Shown here piece after piece: positions 33,574-42,785 of a DNA stretch of 64,000 nucleotides. Each line of letters opens with the position of its first letter. Positions within the stretch are counted from its first letter, which is position 1. The stretch comes from SIG299 sp964632165 (GTDB lineage: Bacteria; Bacillota; Clostridia; Lachnospirales; Lachnospiraceae). The stretch spans positions 14,007-78,006 of the forward strand of contig CAZWCZ010000004.1 in assembly GCA_964632165.1 (NCBI GenBank), given 5' to 3'. The notes beneath the pieces are model-generated. The model was not told the DNA's origin. It did no database searches and worked only from the letters and a program-made list of their open reading frames with translations. The translations under genes and the position numbers were made by a program.

Positions 33574-36420
33574 ATGCGAATTTATGAAGATCCGATGAAA
33601 ACAAGTGAGAACAGGGAGACAGCAAGGAGCTACTATATCCCGGGAGGATGCTCGGAATACCGGCTGTTGAACGGGGAGTGGCGATTTGCTTACTTTGATC
33701 GTGATGTTGATGTGCCGGAAAAGATAGAAGACTGGAAAACGATACCGGTTCCGTCGTGCTGGCAGCTGGAGGGGTATGATGATCCGAATTATACCAATAT
33801 CAATTATCCGTATCCGTGTGATCCACCGTATGTGCCGGATGACAATCCGTGCGGGATCTATGAAAGAGAGTTTGAACTGGAACGTGTCTGGGGAAATGTT
33901 TATTTTGTATTGGAGGGGGTATCGTCCTGTGCATTTGTGTCAGTAAACGGTACGTATGTCGGATTTACCCAGGGAAGCCATTTACAGGCAGAATTTGATA
34001 TTACGGATGTTGTAAAAGAAGGAACCAACATCATTACGGTAAAAGTGCTGAAATGGTGCTGCGGAAGTTATCTGGAAGATCAGGACTTTTTCCGGTTTAA
34101 CGGAATTTTCAGAGACTGCTATCTGCTGCAGCGACCGGTGGGACATATCTGCGATATTGAGCTGATCCCAGACGGGACAACGATCCGCGTGCATGCCGAT
34201 AAAGCGGCACAGATCCGCATTTATAAAGGGGAGCAGCTTTTGGCACAAACAGAAGAAGACGTGACGGATTTTTTACATGAGGTTGAAGAACCGGTGCTTT
34301 GGAACGCAGAAAAACCGTTTCTTTATACGGTAATTCTGGAAAGAGACGGAGAGATCATCACACAGAAAACAGGACTCCGTACGATCGAGATCTCGGATTC
34401 ATATGAACTTTTGGTAAACGGAGTATCCGTGAAGCTGCATGGGGTCAATCATCACGACACGAGCAAGTATCGCGGCTGGTGTCAGAGCGAAGAAGAGCTT
34501 CGCAAGGATCTGCTTTTGATGAAAGATCTTAATATCAACTGCGTCAGAACGTCACACTATCCTCCGACACCAAAATTTTTAGAATTGTGTGATGAACTTG
34601 GATTTTATGTGATCTGTGAAACAGATATTGAAACACACGGATTTTTAAGAAGACTTGCCAATGTGCAGTATGGATTTGATATGGATTCCAATGCGTGGCC
34701 GGCAACCATGCCGGAATGGAAACATGAATTTGTGGAGCGCATGGAACGTATGGTGGAATATCATAAGAACCGTGTCAGCATTTTAATGTGGTCTACCGGA
34801 AATGAAAGCGGTCACGGGTGCAATCACGTAGAGATGATCCGTTGGACAAGAAAGAGAGATGCGACAAGGCTGATCCATTGTGAGGATGCTTCCAGAAAGG
34901 GACAGAATCATAATGCCGATGTATATTCAAGAATGTATCCGAGCCCGCAGGAAGTGGAAAAGTTTGCGGTAACGGATGACATCAACATGCCGGTCTTTCT
35001 GTGTGAATATGCCCATGCCATGGGAAACGGACCGGGAGATATTTATGAATATAATGAAGTATTTGACCGATATCCGAAACTTATCGGCGGATGTGTCTGG
35101 GAGTGGGCAGATCATGTGGTGGTAGAAGACGAGGTACAAAAATACGGCGGTGATTTTAAAGGAGAACTGACGCATGATGGAAATTTCTGCTGTGACGGCA
35201 TTGTGTTTGCTGACCGTACGTTCAAAGCAGGAACAATGGAAATGAAGGCAGCATATCAGCCGATCCGGACAACGTATGCGGATGGTGTGCTTTCTGTGTA
35301 TAACCGTCTGGATTTTACGAATTTAAGTGAATATGAATTTATTTACAGGATTGAGGCAGATGGAAAAATGACCGTTGAGGAAGAGGCAGTACTTCTTGCG
35401 GCAGCTCATACAACCGTAGAGATACCGATAGACTATGAACCGGTAGAATGCTGCTACGGTGTATATCTGAATACGGAGTTAAGAAAAGACGGTAAAGTAT
35501 ATGCACAGACGCAGCACGAACTTCCGGCGAAAAAGTGTATGGCACAGACCATCGTTCCGGAAACGGAATATGCGCAACTGACAGAGGATACCGAAAACAT
35601 TTACGCTGTCGGAGAAGGATTTTCCTATGTCTTTTCCAAGCATTACGGTACGTTTGTGTCCATAGTGACCGACGGAGAAGAACAGCTTGCCGGAAAAGGC
35701 AGTCTCTCTGCTTTCCGCGCACCAACTGACAATGACCGGAATGTACAGTATTATTGGGCCAATTTAAATATCTGGCAGGGAGAAAATCTCAATGTACTTT
35801 GGAATAAAATATACCGCTGCACGATAGAAAACGGGAAAATAGTGACGGAAGGTTCCCTGGCAGCAATTTCAAGAAGTCCGCTTATGAAATTTACACTTTC
35901 CGTTGCTGTTGCAAAAGACGGAACGATAGAAATGGATCTGAAAGGCAGAGTAAGGGAAAACGCTTATTGGCTTCCGAGACTTGGATTTGAATTTTGTCTG
36001 CCGGCAGAAAGTAAGGAATTTGCTTACTATGGACATGGACCGATGGAAAGTTATGCGGATATGTGCCACCATGCTCCGATCAGCTTATATGAAAGCAATG
36101 CGGAAAAGGAATATGTACCTTATGTTTTCCCTCAGGAACACGGAAACCATAATCGGGTAAAGATGCTTCGCATCGGAAAACTGGAATTCCTTGCAAAAAC
36201 AGAATTTGAGTGTAATGTTTCAAAATATACGTCGCAGTCTTTGTTTGCGGCGAAACATACAGATGAACTGACGGAAGATGGTAAGATACATTTGAGAGTG
36301 GATTATAAGGTGTCCGGTATTGGTTCCAATTCCTGCGGACCGGCACTGGATCCGAGATATCGTTTAAACGAAAAAGAGATCTCATTTGGATTCTTTATAA
36401 AAAGATATCAGCCGGTTTAA
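33574..36420 (+). CDS. lacZ: Beta-galactosidase, GH2
   Basis: A 948-residue cytoplasmic LacZ-type beta-galactosidase. It has a sugar-binding N-terminal domain (WRFAYFDRDVDVPE, VPSCWQLEGYDDPNYTN), an Ig-like domain, a TIM barrel with acid/base Glu in STGNESGHG and nucleophile Glu in FLCEYAHAMGNGPGD, and C-terminal Bgal small-chain domains (FRAPTDNDRN, YGHGPMESYADM). There is no signal peptide, so lactose or galactosides must be imported; no transporter is adjacent. It follows trmO by 12 bases. Its last codons form one arm of a hairpin shared with the convergent kinase gene. Confidence 0.95.
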   Translation: MRIYEDPMKTSENRETARSYYIPGGCSEYRLLNGEWRFAYFDRDVDVPEKIEDWKTIPVPSCWQLEGYDDPNYTNINYPYPCDPPYVPDDNPCGIYEREFELERVWGNVYFVLEGVSSCAFVSVNGTYVGFTQGSHLQAEFDITDVVKEGTNIITVKVLKWCCGSYLEDQDFFRFNGIFRDCYLLQRPVGHICDIELIPDGTTIRVHADKAAQIRIYKGEQLLAQTEEDVTDFLHEVEEPVLWNAEKPFLYTVILERDGEIITQKTGLRTIEISDSYELLVNGVSVKLHGVNHHDTSKYRGWCQSEEELRKDLLLMKDLNINCVRTSHYPPTPKFLELCDELGFYVICETDIETHGFLRRLANVQYGFDMDSNAWPATMPEWKHEFVERMERMVEYHKNRVSILMWSTGNESGHGCNHVEMIRWTRKRDATRLIHCEDASRKGQNHNADVYSRMYPSPQEVEKFAVTDDINMPVFLCEYAHAMGNGPGDIYEYNEVFDRYPKLIGGCVWEWADHVVVEDEVQKYGGDFKGELTHDGNFCCDGIVFADRTFKAGTMEMKAAYQPIRTTYADGVLSVYNRLDFTNLSEYEFIYRIEADGKMTVEEEAVLLAAAHTTVEIPIDYEPVECCYGVYLNTELRKDGKVYAQTQHELPAKKCMAQTIVPETEYAQLTEDTENIYAVGEGFSYVFSKHYGTFVSIVTDGEEQLAGKGSLSAFRAPTDNDRNVQYYWANLNIWQGENLNVLWNKIYRCTIENGKIVTEGSLAAISRSPLMKFTLSVAVAKDGTIEMDLKGRVRENAYWLPRLGFEFCLPAESKEFAYYGHGPMESYADMCHHAPISLYESNAEKEYVPYVFPQEHGNHNRVKMLRIGKLEFLAKTEFECNVSKYTSQSLFAAKHTDELTEDGKIHLRVDYKVSGIGSNSCGPALDPRYRLNEKEISFGFFIKRYQPV

Positions 36421-36431
36421 CGGCTGATATC
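36399..36431 (-). terminator. Terminator overlapping both convergent stop codons
   Basis: A perfect 11-bp inverted repeat (36404-36414 and 36421-36431) around the loop GTTTAA covers the 3' ends of both lacZ and the kinase gene. On the reverse strand it is followed by TTTTT (36399-36403), so it works as the kinase terminator. The forward strand lacks a T tract. Confidence 0.75.
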
Positions 36432-37502
36432 AAAACTCATATTCATGATGTTGCGGATGCTGTTTACATCATCGGTAATGTTGGCATCACCGCGGATGGT
36501 ATGTTTGATGACACTGCTTGCAACGGCAAAATTCAGCATTTCCATCGGAGCGTAGTGATTCATCATGGCATAGATGAGACCACTGGCAAAGGCATCACCG
36601 CCGCCGACACGGTCTAAGATATTAAAGCGGAAGAGACGGCTTTCAAAGGTATGACCATCGTACCACATAAATGCCTTTAAGCTGTTTTCGCTGCCGCTGT
36701 GTGCATATCGCACATGGCGTGCAATACATTTCAAATTCGGATAGCGTTCTACAAAACGACGAAAGACTTCATCCTGCTGTTCGTACGTGGGCTGCAGGGG
36801 AAGCCCGTCTTTGAAGTCACCCTTTGCCGGATCATATTCGTCTTTACACAGATGATATGGTTCGATGCCGAACAGGACATCAACATAAGGCAGGCATTCA
36901 GTACAGAAATCTCTGGCTTCTTCCCAGCTCCATAAAGAACTGCGGAAGTTTCCGTCCCAACTGATGGTCAGCCCTTTTCGGCGTGCTGTTTTCAAAACTG
37001 TCATGATCAGATTGCGGCAGTTTTGACAGAGAGCAGGAGTGATGCCGCTCAAATGCAGCCAGTCAGATCCATCCAACATGGAATCAAAATCTACATTGCT
37101 GTAGTCATATTCCGTAAAAGCACTGTTTTTTCTGTCATAGGTTACTTTGCTTGGACGGATGCCGTATCCGGTTTCCAGATAATAAGTACCGAGACGATGG
37201 GTAGGTGTTTCTTCCGGAGTACTCAGGATCATCGGAGTACAGTGGACGTCATTGCTCCGAAGCATACGGACGGCACTTTTTCCGAGGCTGTTATTTGGAA
37301 CGACGCTGAAAAAGGTGCTGTCGATGCCAAGATTGGCAAGAGCCAGGGCGATGTTGGCTTCGCTGCCGCCGTAGCTTGCCTCAAAATCATTTGCAACACG
37401 GATCTTTTCGTAATTAGGCGGTGAAAGGCGGAGCATGATCTCGCCGATGGTAAAGAATTTCGGACTTTCATTGTTTTTTAGTAACGGGTTAAAATGTTCC
37501 AT
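36417..37502 (-). CDS. PfkB-family sugar kinase (KDG-kinase-like)
   Basis: A 361-residue ribokinase-fold kinase. It has the N-terminal substrate loop (IGEIMLRLSPPNYEKI, YGGSEANIALALANLG) and the C-terminal PfkB signature with catalytic Asp (DRVGGGDAFASGLIYAMM). It resembles 2-keto-3-deoxygluconate kinases and related sugar-acid kinases; the exact substrate is uncertain. AAAAGGAGG before 37502 fixes the start. It lies 26 bases after the ABC-F gene and may be cotranscribed with it. Stop codons of this gene and lacZ overlap. Confidence 0.85.
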   Translation of the reverse strand: MEHFNPLLKNNESPKFFTIGEIMLRLSPPNYEKIRVANDFEASYGGSEANIALALANLGIDSTFFSVVPNNSLGKSAVRMLRSNDVHCTPMILSTPEETPTHRLGTYYLETGYGIRPSKVTYDRKNSAFTEYDYSNVDFDSMLDGSDWLHLSGITPALCQNCRNLIMTVLKTARRKGLTISWDGNFRSSLWSWEEARDFCTECLPYVDVLFGIEPYHLCKDEYDPAKGDFKDGLPLQPTYEQQDEVFRRFVERYPNLKCIARHVRYAHSGSENSLKAFMWYDGHTFESRLFRFNILDRVGGGDAFASGLIYAMMNHYAPMEMLNFAVASSVIKHTIRGDANITDDVNSIRNIMNMSFDISR

Positions 37503-37528
37503 AAAACCTCCTTTTAAAATCCTAAAGG

Positions 37529-39487
37529 CTATTCTGCCAGTTGTTCCCATTCTTCCATCAGACGCAGCAGTTGTTCGGAAGCGTCGTCTTTTTCTTTTGT
37601 GATCTCCATCAGCTTTGTATGATCGGTATAAACGGATTCGTCGGCAAGAAGGACATCCAGTTCTTCGTTTCGCATTTCTAAACGTTCGATCTCTGCTTCA
37701 ATCCGCTTTAGATCGTTTTGACGCTTGCGAATGCGTGCCTGTTCTTCTTTTTGCTGTTTCCAGTCCGTTTTTCCGATAGAAGCAGTATCCGGCAAAACTG
37801 CAGACAAAATGTTTCCTGCATTGGAGCCGGACGGAGTCTTTCCGACACCGTAACCGATGCCGTGCAGATAGATGCGTTCCATAGCTTCTTTATGTTCCAG
37901 ATAGTAGTCGTAATTTCCCTGATAAGCAATCAGATGCCCGTCAGTCAGATCAAGGATCCTGGTTGCTGTTTTGTTGATGAAATAACGGTCATGGGAAACG
38001 TATAAAACGGTTCCTGTATAATTGAGGATGGCATTTTCCAAAATTTCTTTGGACATGATGTCCAGATGGTTGGTAGGCTCATCCAGGATCAGAAAATTAG
38101 ACTCAGAGAGCATTAACTTTGCCAAAGAGACACGGCCGCGTTCACCGCCGCTGATGTCTTTGATCTGTTTGAATACATCATCACCGGTAAACAAAAAGGC
38201 AGCAAGTGCATTCCGTACCTGTGTGTTGTCCATGTTTGGGTACGTATCCTGCAGTTCGGCAAACAGAGTTTTTTCCATATGAAGTACCTGATGTTCCTGA
38301 TCGTAATAAGCAATGTGTACTTTGACTCCCGGTTTGATCTCACCCGCATCCGGAGAGAGAATCCCGTTGATCATTTTTAAAATGGTAGTTTTTCCTGTTC
38401 CGTTATTTCCGATGATGGCAACTTTTTCTCCGCGCTTGATCTCAAAAGAGAGGTCGGTAAATAAAGTCCGGCTGTCAAAAGACTTGGAAAGTCCGGTAAC
38501 GGAGAGTACGTCGTTTCCGCTGGTGATCGAAGGCTCCAGGCAGATGCGCATACCGTCGGATTCTGCAAGGGGTTTTTCAAGACGTTCTATTTTGTTAAGC
38601 ATTTTTTCACGGCTTTCTGCCCGCTTGATGGATTTTTCACGATTAAAGGAACGCAGTTTTGCGATAACTTCTTCCTGATGCCGGATCTCACGCTGCTGAT
38701 TGAGATAATGCTTTAACTGTTCCTCGCGCTGTTTTGCTTTTTTTTCTGCATAGGTACTGTAATTTCCGGCAAAGGTCTGAGCGTTTGTGTGATCCAGTTC
38801 TACGACTTTTGTCACTACTTTGTCCAAAAAATAACGGTCGTGGGCAATGACTACAACAGCACCGTGATAGTTGGAGAGAAAACTTTCCAGCCATGAAATG
38901 GACTGCATGTCCAGGTGATTGGTTGGTTCGTCTAACAGAATCAGTTCCGGCTTTTTTAAGAGAAGTTTGCCAAGGGCGATCCTTGTCTTTTGACCGCCGG
39001 AAAGAGTATTGACATGCTTACTGAATTCGGATTCTTCAAAACCGAGTCCTTTCAGAATGCCGACTACCTCGCTTTTATAGGCATATCCGTTCTGCAGTTC
39101 AAATTCATGATTCAGGCGGGAATAAGAGGAGAGAAGCTGTTCCAATGCCTCTCCCTCGGCAAGTTTCATGTCATGTTCCAAAGAACGGATGGTTTCTTCC
39201 ATCTGAAGGAGTTCTGCTTTAGTTGAAAGCAGTTCATCATAGATGGTATTTTCCGAAGTCAGATCCTGATGCTGGGAAAGATAACCAAAGGAAGTCCCTT
39301 TGGCAAAAATGACTTCACCGGTATCGGGAGTGAGTTCACCGACAATGATTTTGAACAGGGTGGATTTCCCTGCACCGTTAATGCCGACAATGGCTGCTTT
39401 CTCGTTTTCGTTGACATGAAAGGAAATCCCGTTCAGGATTTCCTTTTCTCCAAAATGTTTTGTTATGTTGTTACATGCAAGTATCAT
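37529..39487 (-). CDS. ABC-F family ATPase (Uup/YdiF type)
   Basis: A 652-residue soluble protein with two ABC ATPase domains and no membrane segments, so a translation-associated ABC-F protein and not a transporter. Walker A motifs are GINGAGKST and GNNGTGKTT, signatures LSGGQKTR and ISGGERGR, and Walker B ILLDEPTNHLD and ILDEPTNHLD. The inter-domain linker is the ABC-F Arg/Lys-rich helix pair. A C-terminal coiled-coil domain (about 565-650) matches the Uup-like CTD. The start at 39487 follows AAGGAG. The protein binds the ribosomal E site; sequence alone cannot say whether it confers antibiotic resistance. Confidence 0.92.
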   Translation of the reverse strand: MILACNNITKHFGEKEILNGISFHVNENEKAAIVGINGAGKSTLFKIIVGELTPDTGEVIFAKGTSFGYLSQHQDLTSENTIYDELLSTKAELLQMEETIRSLEHDMKLAEGEALEQLLSSYSRLNHEFELQNGYAYKSEVVGILKGLGFEESEFSKHVNTLSGGQKTRIALGKLLLKKPELILLDEPTNHLDMQSISWLESFLSNYHGAVVVIAHDRYFLDKVVTKVVELDHTNAQTFAGNYSTYAEKKAKQREEQLKHYLNQQREIRHQEEVIAKLRSFNREKSIKRAESREKMLNKIERLEKPLAESDGMRICLEPSITSGNDVLSVTGLSKSFDSRTLFTDLSFEIKRGEKVAIIGNNGTGKTTILKMINGILSPDAGEIKPGVKVHIAYYDQEHQVLHMEKTLFAELQDTYPNMDNTQVRNALAAFLFTGDDVFKQIKDISGGERGRVSLAKLMLSESNFLILDEPTNHLDIMSKEILENAILNYTGTVLYVSHDRYFINKTATRILDLTDGHLIAYQGNYDYYLEHKEAMERIYLHGIGYGVGKTPSGSNAGNILSAVLPDTASIGKTDWKQQKEEQARIRKRQNDLKRIEAEIERLEMRNEELDVLLADESVYTDHTKLMEITKEKDDASEQLLRLMEEWEQLAE

Positions 39488-39530
39488 AAGACTCCTTGTG
39501 GAAAATGAGGTCTGTATTCTTATTTTCCGT

Positions 39531-40811
39531 TTATTCTGCCTTTTCCGGGGCAACATAGTCCGGATGGACAGTTAATTTTATTTTATGGACGCGGTTTTTA
39601 TCCATTGCAATTACCTGATAGGTGCAGGCACCGTCGGTAACCGTCTCACCTTTCACAGGAAGATGATCCAACAGATGGATGACATGCCCGGCGATGGAAT
39701 CGTAATCTTCGGATTCAAGACCAAGCTCAAGGACTTCGTTGAGCTCATCCAGTTTGGTCGTGCCGAGGATCGTATAGACATTATCGGACAGTTTCTGGAT
39801 CGGATCTTCTTCATCGGTATCGTATTCATCGCGGATCTCACCGACAATCTCCTCGACAAGATCTTCAATGGTCAGAAGACCGGTTGTGGCACCGTATTCA
39901 TCCAGTACAATGGCAATGGAGTTGGTGCCTTTTTTGAGCTCACGCAGGAGTTCGGAAGTTTTTTTGTACTCATAGGTAAAATAAGGAGTACGGAGAAAAT
40001 CTGTTATATGGAAATCTTCTTTTGCACCTTTGTAAAAGAAGACGTCTTTCATGTTAATGATACCGATTACATTATCTCTTGTTTCGCTGTAGACAGGAAG
40101 TCTGGTATACATATCTTTTTCGAAAGCAGCAACCAGTTCATCATATGTCATGTCGGCACTGGCAAACGCCATATCAATACGCGGCACCATAACGTCTTTT
40201 GCAAGTGCATCACCAAAATCTACTACATTTGTGATCATTTCACGTTCTTCACTTTCAATGACACCGTCTTCATGGCTGACGTCAACGATCGTGAGAAGTT
40301 CATTTTCTGTCATGGCTTTTGTTTTTGCATTTGGGTCAACACGGAACAGACGAAGAAGAAGATAAGAAATCTGGTTCAGTATAAAGATGACCGGTGTTAA
40401 AAGCTTTGTCAGCGGAGCAATGATCGGCGCATAAAGGAACGCTAATTTTTCCGCATTCATGGTAGCCAGAGTCTTAGGCGTAATCTCACCAAAAACAAGT
40501 ACGAGAAGGGTCAGGATGCCGGTACCGACTGCGGCATAGGCACTGAAACCTAAATCGATGATGAGAGAGGTGGTAAGAGAGGAGGCTGACAGATTGACAA
40601 TATTATTACCAATCAAAATGGCACTGATCATCTTGGAAGGTTCCTCGATCAGGTCATTGATGCGTTTCGCACCTCTGACACCTTCTTCCATAAGGCTTCG
40701 GATACGGAGCTTATTCACCGTAGTTAAAGAAGTTTCCGCAGAAGAAAAGAATGCGGATAAAGCAAGTAAAACAATTAACACAAGAATTTGTGTCGCGACA
40801 CTGGGGTCCAC
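39531..40811 (-). CDS. CNNM/HlyC-CorC family membrane protein (first copy)
   Basis: A 426-residue protein with an N-terminal CNNM membrane domain (ALSAFFSSAETSLTTVNKL, GEITPKTLA), two CBS domains (about 195-315; MVPRIDMAFASADM, AIVLDEYGATTGLLTIEDL) and a C-terminal CorC/HlyC domain. The family is tied to Mg2+ or Co2+ export; the hemolysin name is historic. The GTG start at 40811 is preferred with AAAGGAG upstream. An in-frame ATG at 40850 precedes the ribosome binding site. A paralogue lies at 51.9 kb. Divergent from pepT. Confidence 0.9.
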   Translation of the reverse strand: MDPSVATQILVLIVLLALSAFFSSAETSLTTVNKLRIRSLMEEGVRGAKRINDLIEEPSKMISAILIGNNIVNLSASSLTTSLIIDLGFSAYAAVGTGILTLLVLVFGEITPKTLATMNAEKLAFLYAPIIAPLTKLLTPVIFILNQISYLLLRLFRVDPNAKTKAMTENELLTIVDVSHEDGVIESEEREMITNVVDFGDALAKDVMVPRIDMAFASADMTYDELVAAFEKDMYTRLPVYSETRDNVIGIINMKDVFFYKGAKEDFHITDFLRTPYFTYEYKKTSELLRELKKGTNSIAIVLDEYGATTGLLTIEDLVEEIVGEIRDEYDTDEEDPIQKLSDNVYTILGTTKLDELNEVLELGLESEDYDSIAGHVIHLLDHLPVKGETVTDGACTYQVIAMDKNRVHKIKLTVHPDYVAPEKAE

Positions 40812-40939
40812 TAAAAAATCACTCCTTTTTGAAATATTTTTCTGATGCATATAAAAATATACACGATTTCATTATAAGAGATTATCCAATGAAAGTCAAT
40901 CATTTTGCGGATAAGTGGGTTTATTTTTCGGAAAAAGTG

Positions 40940-40948
40940 TGGTAGACT
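40940..40948 (+). promoter_or_regulatory. Candidate extended -10 promoter for pepT-bioY-metH
   Basis: TGG followed by TAGACT (40943-40948), about 42 bases before the pepT ATG. No convincing -35. Confidence 0.4.
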
Positions 40949-40989
40949 AAAAAACAAATACCGGATGAATGGAGAAAGAGGAACAGAGA

Positions 40990-42213
40990 ATGACAGTATT
41001 GGAACGTTTTTTAAATTATGTAGCAATAGATACAGAATCGGTAGAAGATGCCGGATGTTTTCCGAGCAGCGAAAAACAGAAAGATCTGGCGCGTCTTTTG
41101 GTTGAGGAGTTAAAGGAGATGGGGGCAAAGGATCCGCACATGGATGATTACGGATATGTATATGCAACGATTCCTGCTACTTCTTCCAAAAAAGTACCGG
41201 TGCTCGGCTTTTTGTCTCATATGGATACTTCTCCTGCAATGAGCGGGAAAAATGTAAAACCGCGTATCGTGAAAAACTATGACGGCGGGAAGATCGTTTT
41301 GAATGAGAAAGAAGGGATCTGGATGGATACAGAGATGTTTCCGTCGCTATGCCGTGTTATAGGACAGGATCTTGTAGTAACGGACGGAACAACGCTGCTT
41401 GGAGCAGATGATAAAGCCGGAATAGCAGAAATCATGACAATGGCAGAAACACTTCTTACGGATACTTCGATCCCGCATGGAACGATTCAGATCGCATTTA
41501 CACCGGATGAAGAAGTCGGAGCGGGAGTAGACTATTTTGATGTAAAGAAATTTGGCGCGGATTTTGCTTATACGGTAGATGGAGGCGCACTCGGAGAAAT
41601 CGAATACGAAAACTTCAATGCAGCATCCGGGAAACTTAAGATCCACGGAACAAGCATTCACCCGGGTTCTGCCAAAGGGAAAATGATCAATGCGATCCTG
41701 GTCGGCATGGAATTCCAGCAGATGCTTCCTGCATTTGAAAATCCGGCGTATACCGAAGGATACGAAGGTTTTTTCCATTTGGACCGCATAACGGGAAGCG
41801 TGGAAGAAGCAGAGCTGTTTTATATCATCCGCGACCATGACCAGACAAAGTTTGAGGAGAAGAAAGCAAGATTTGTAAAAACGGCCGCATTTTTGAATGA
41901 AAAGTATGGGGCAGGAACAGTAGAATATGAAGTAAAAGACTCTTATTATAATATGAAAGAAAAGGTTGAGCCGCACCGGTTTCTCATTGACCACGCAGTA
42001 GCGGCAATGGAACGTCTGTCCATTCCGGCAGTCATTACTCCGATCCGCGGAGGCACCGATGGGGCGAGACTTTCTTTTATGGGACTTCCGTGTCCGAATC
42101 TGTGCACGGGCGGAGACAATTATCACGGAAAATACGAATACGTTTCGATATCGGCAATGGAACGGATTGCAGAGCTGCTGGTTGAGATCATCAGAGTATA
42201 TCAGGAGGCCTGA
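40990..42213 (+). CDS. pepT: Peptidase T (tripeptidase)
   Basis: A 407-residue zinc M20 peptidase that releases the N-terminal residue of tripeptides. Metal and catalytic segments are LSHMDTSPAMSGKNVKP, LLGADDKAGIAEIM, FTPDEEVGAG with the catalytic Glu, and TPIRGGTDGARLSFMGLPCP. ATG 40990 is chosen with GAGGAA upstream. The stop overlaps the bioY start (ATGA). Cotranscription with a biotin transporter and methionine synthase is not an obvious functional set. Confidence 0.95.
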   Translation: MTVLERFLNYVAIDTESVEDAGCFPSSEKQKDLARLLVEELKEMGAKDPHMDDYGYVYATIPATSSKKVPVLGFLSHMDTSPAMSGKNVKPRIVKNYDGGKIVLNEKEGIWMDTEMFPSLCRVIGQDLVVTDGTTLLGADDKAGIAEIMTMAETLLTDTSIPHGTIQIAFTPDEEVGAGVDYFDVKKFGADFAYTVDGGALGEIEYENFNAASGKLKIHGTSIHPGSAKGKMINAILVGMEFQQMLPAFENPAYTEGYEGFFHLDRITGSVEEAELFYIIRDHDQTKFEEKKARFVKTAAFLNEKYGAGTVEYEVKDSYYNMKEKVEPHRFLIDHAVAAMERLSIPAVITPIRGGTDGARLSFMGLPCPNLCTGGDNYHGKYEYVSISAMERIAELLVEIIRVYQEA

Positions 42214-42785
42214 TGAGAGAACAGAAAAAAATTATGCAACGTGGGACAAGGGAAAAGACGGGAGAAACCGTGCAGACTGCACTTGCGGCGGCCATGCTTT
42301 GTGTGCTGGCACCTGTGGCAGTTCCGGTTCCGTTCGGTCCTGTCCCGCTTACGCTTGGAAGCTTTGCGGTCTGTCTGCTGGCGGCAGTCCTGGGAGCAAA
42401 GCAGGGCTTGATGTGTGTACTGCTCTACCTGCTTCTGGGTGCAGCGGGTCTTCCGGTGTTTTCGGGATTTTCGGGAGGAGCCGGAGTGATGTTCGGACCG
42501 ACCGGAGGTTATCTGGCCGGGTATATTTGTTGTGCCTGGGTGGTCGGAAAAGTAACGGAAAAACGGAGCGGACGATGGAAAATGGCAGGAGCCATGGGAC
42601 TTGGAATGCTGCTTTGTTATGCATGCGGAACGGTATGGCTTGCGGCTTCGCTTGATTTTTCCGTGTCGGAGGCATTTTTTGTCGGGACACTGCCTTACCT
42701 TCCATTGGATACAGTAAAGATTGCTGCGGCGGCTTTTGCGGCATTGCCGCTGAGAGAACGTTTGAGACAAGAGGTTAGAAGATGA
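42213..42785 (+). CDS. bioY: Biotin transporter substrate-binding component BioY
   Basis: A 190-residue integral membrane S component with about six helices. PVPFGPVPLTLGSFAVCLLA and the GAAGLPVFSGF segment, followed by GPTGGYLAGY, are BioY hallmarks. It needs either the ECF energising module or works alone; no ecfA or ecfT gene is in the window. The start overlaps the pepT stop and the end overlaps metH by 4 bases. No biotin-repressor site can be seen, because the gene has no promoter gap of its own. Confidence 0.93.
   Translation: MREQKKIMQRGTREKTGETVQTALAAAMLCVLAPVAVPVPFGPVPLTLGSFAVCLLAAVLGAKQGLMCVLLYLLLGAAGLPVFSGFSGGAGVMFGPTGGYLAGYICCAWVVGKVTEKRSGRWKMAGAMGLGMLLCYACGTVWLAASLDFSVSEAFFVGTLPYLPLDTVKIAAAAFAALPLRERLRQEVRR

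Noticed and set aside
39585..40400. 271-codon forward open frame opposite the CNNM gene
   Set aside because: Cys/Phe-rich nonsense composition and no ribosome binding site; a shadow of the reverse gene.
41347..42126. 259-codon reverse open frame opposite pepT
   Set aside because: Low-complexity Ser/Arg/Cys composition with no family match; antisense shadow.
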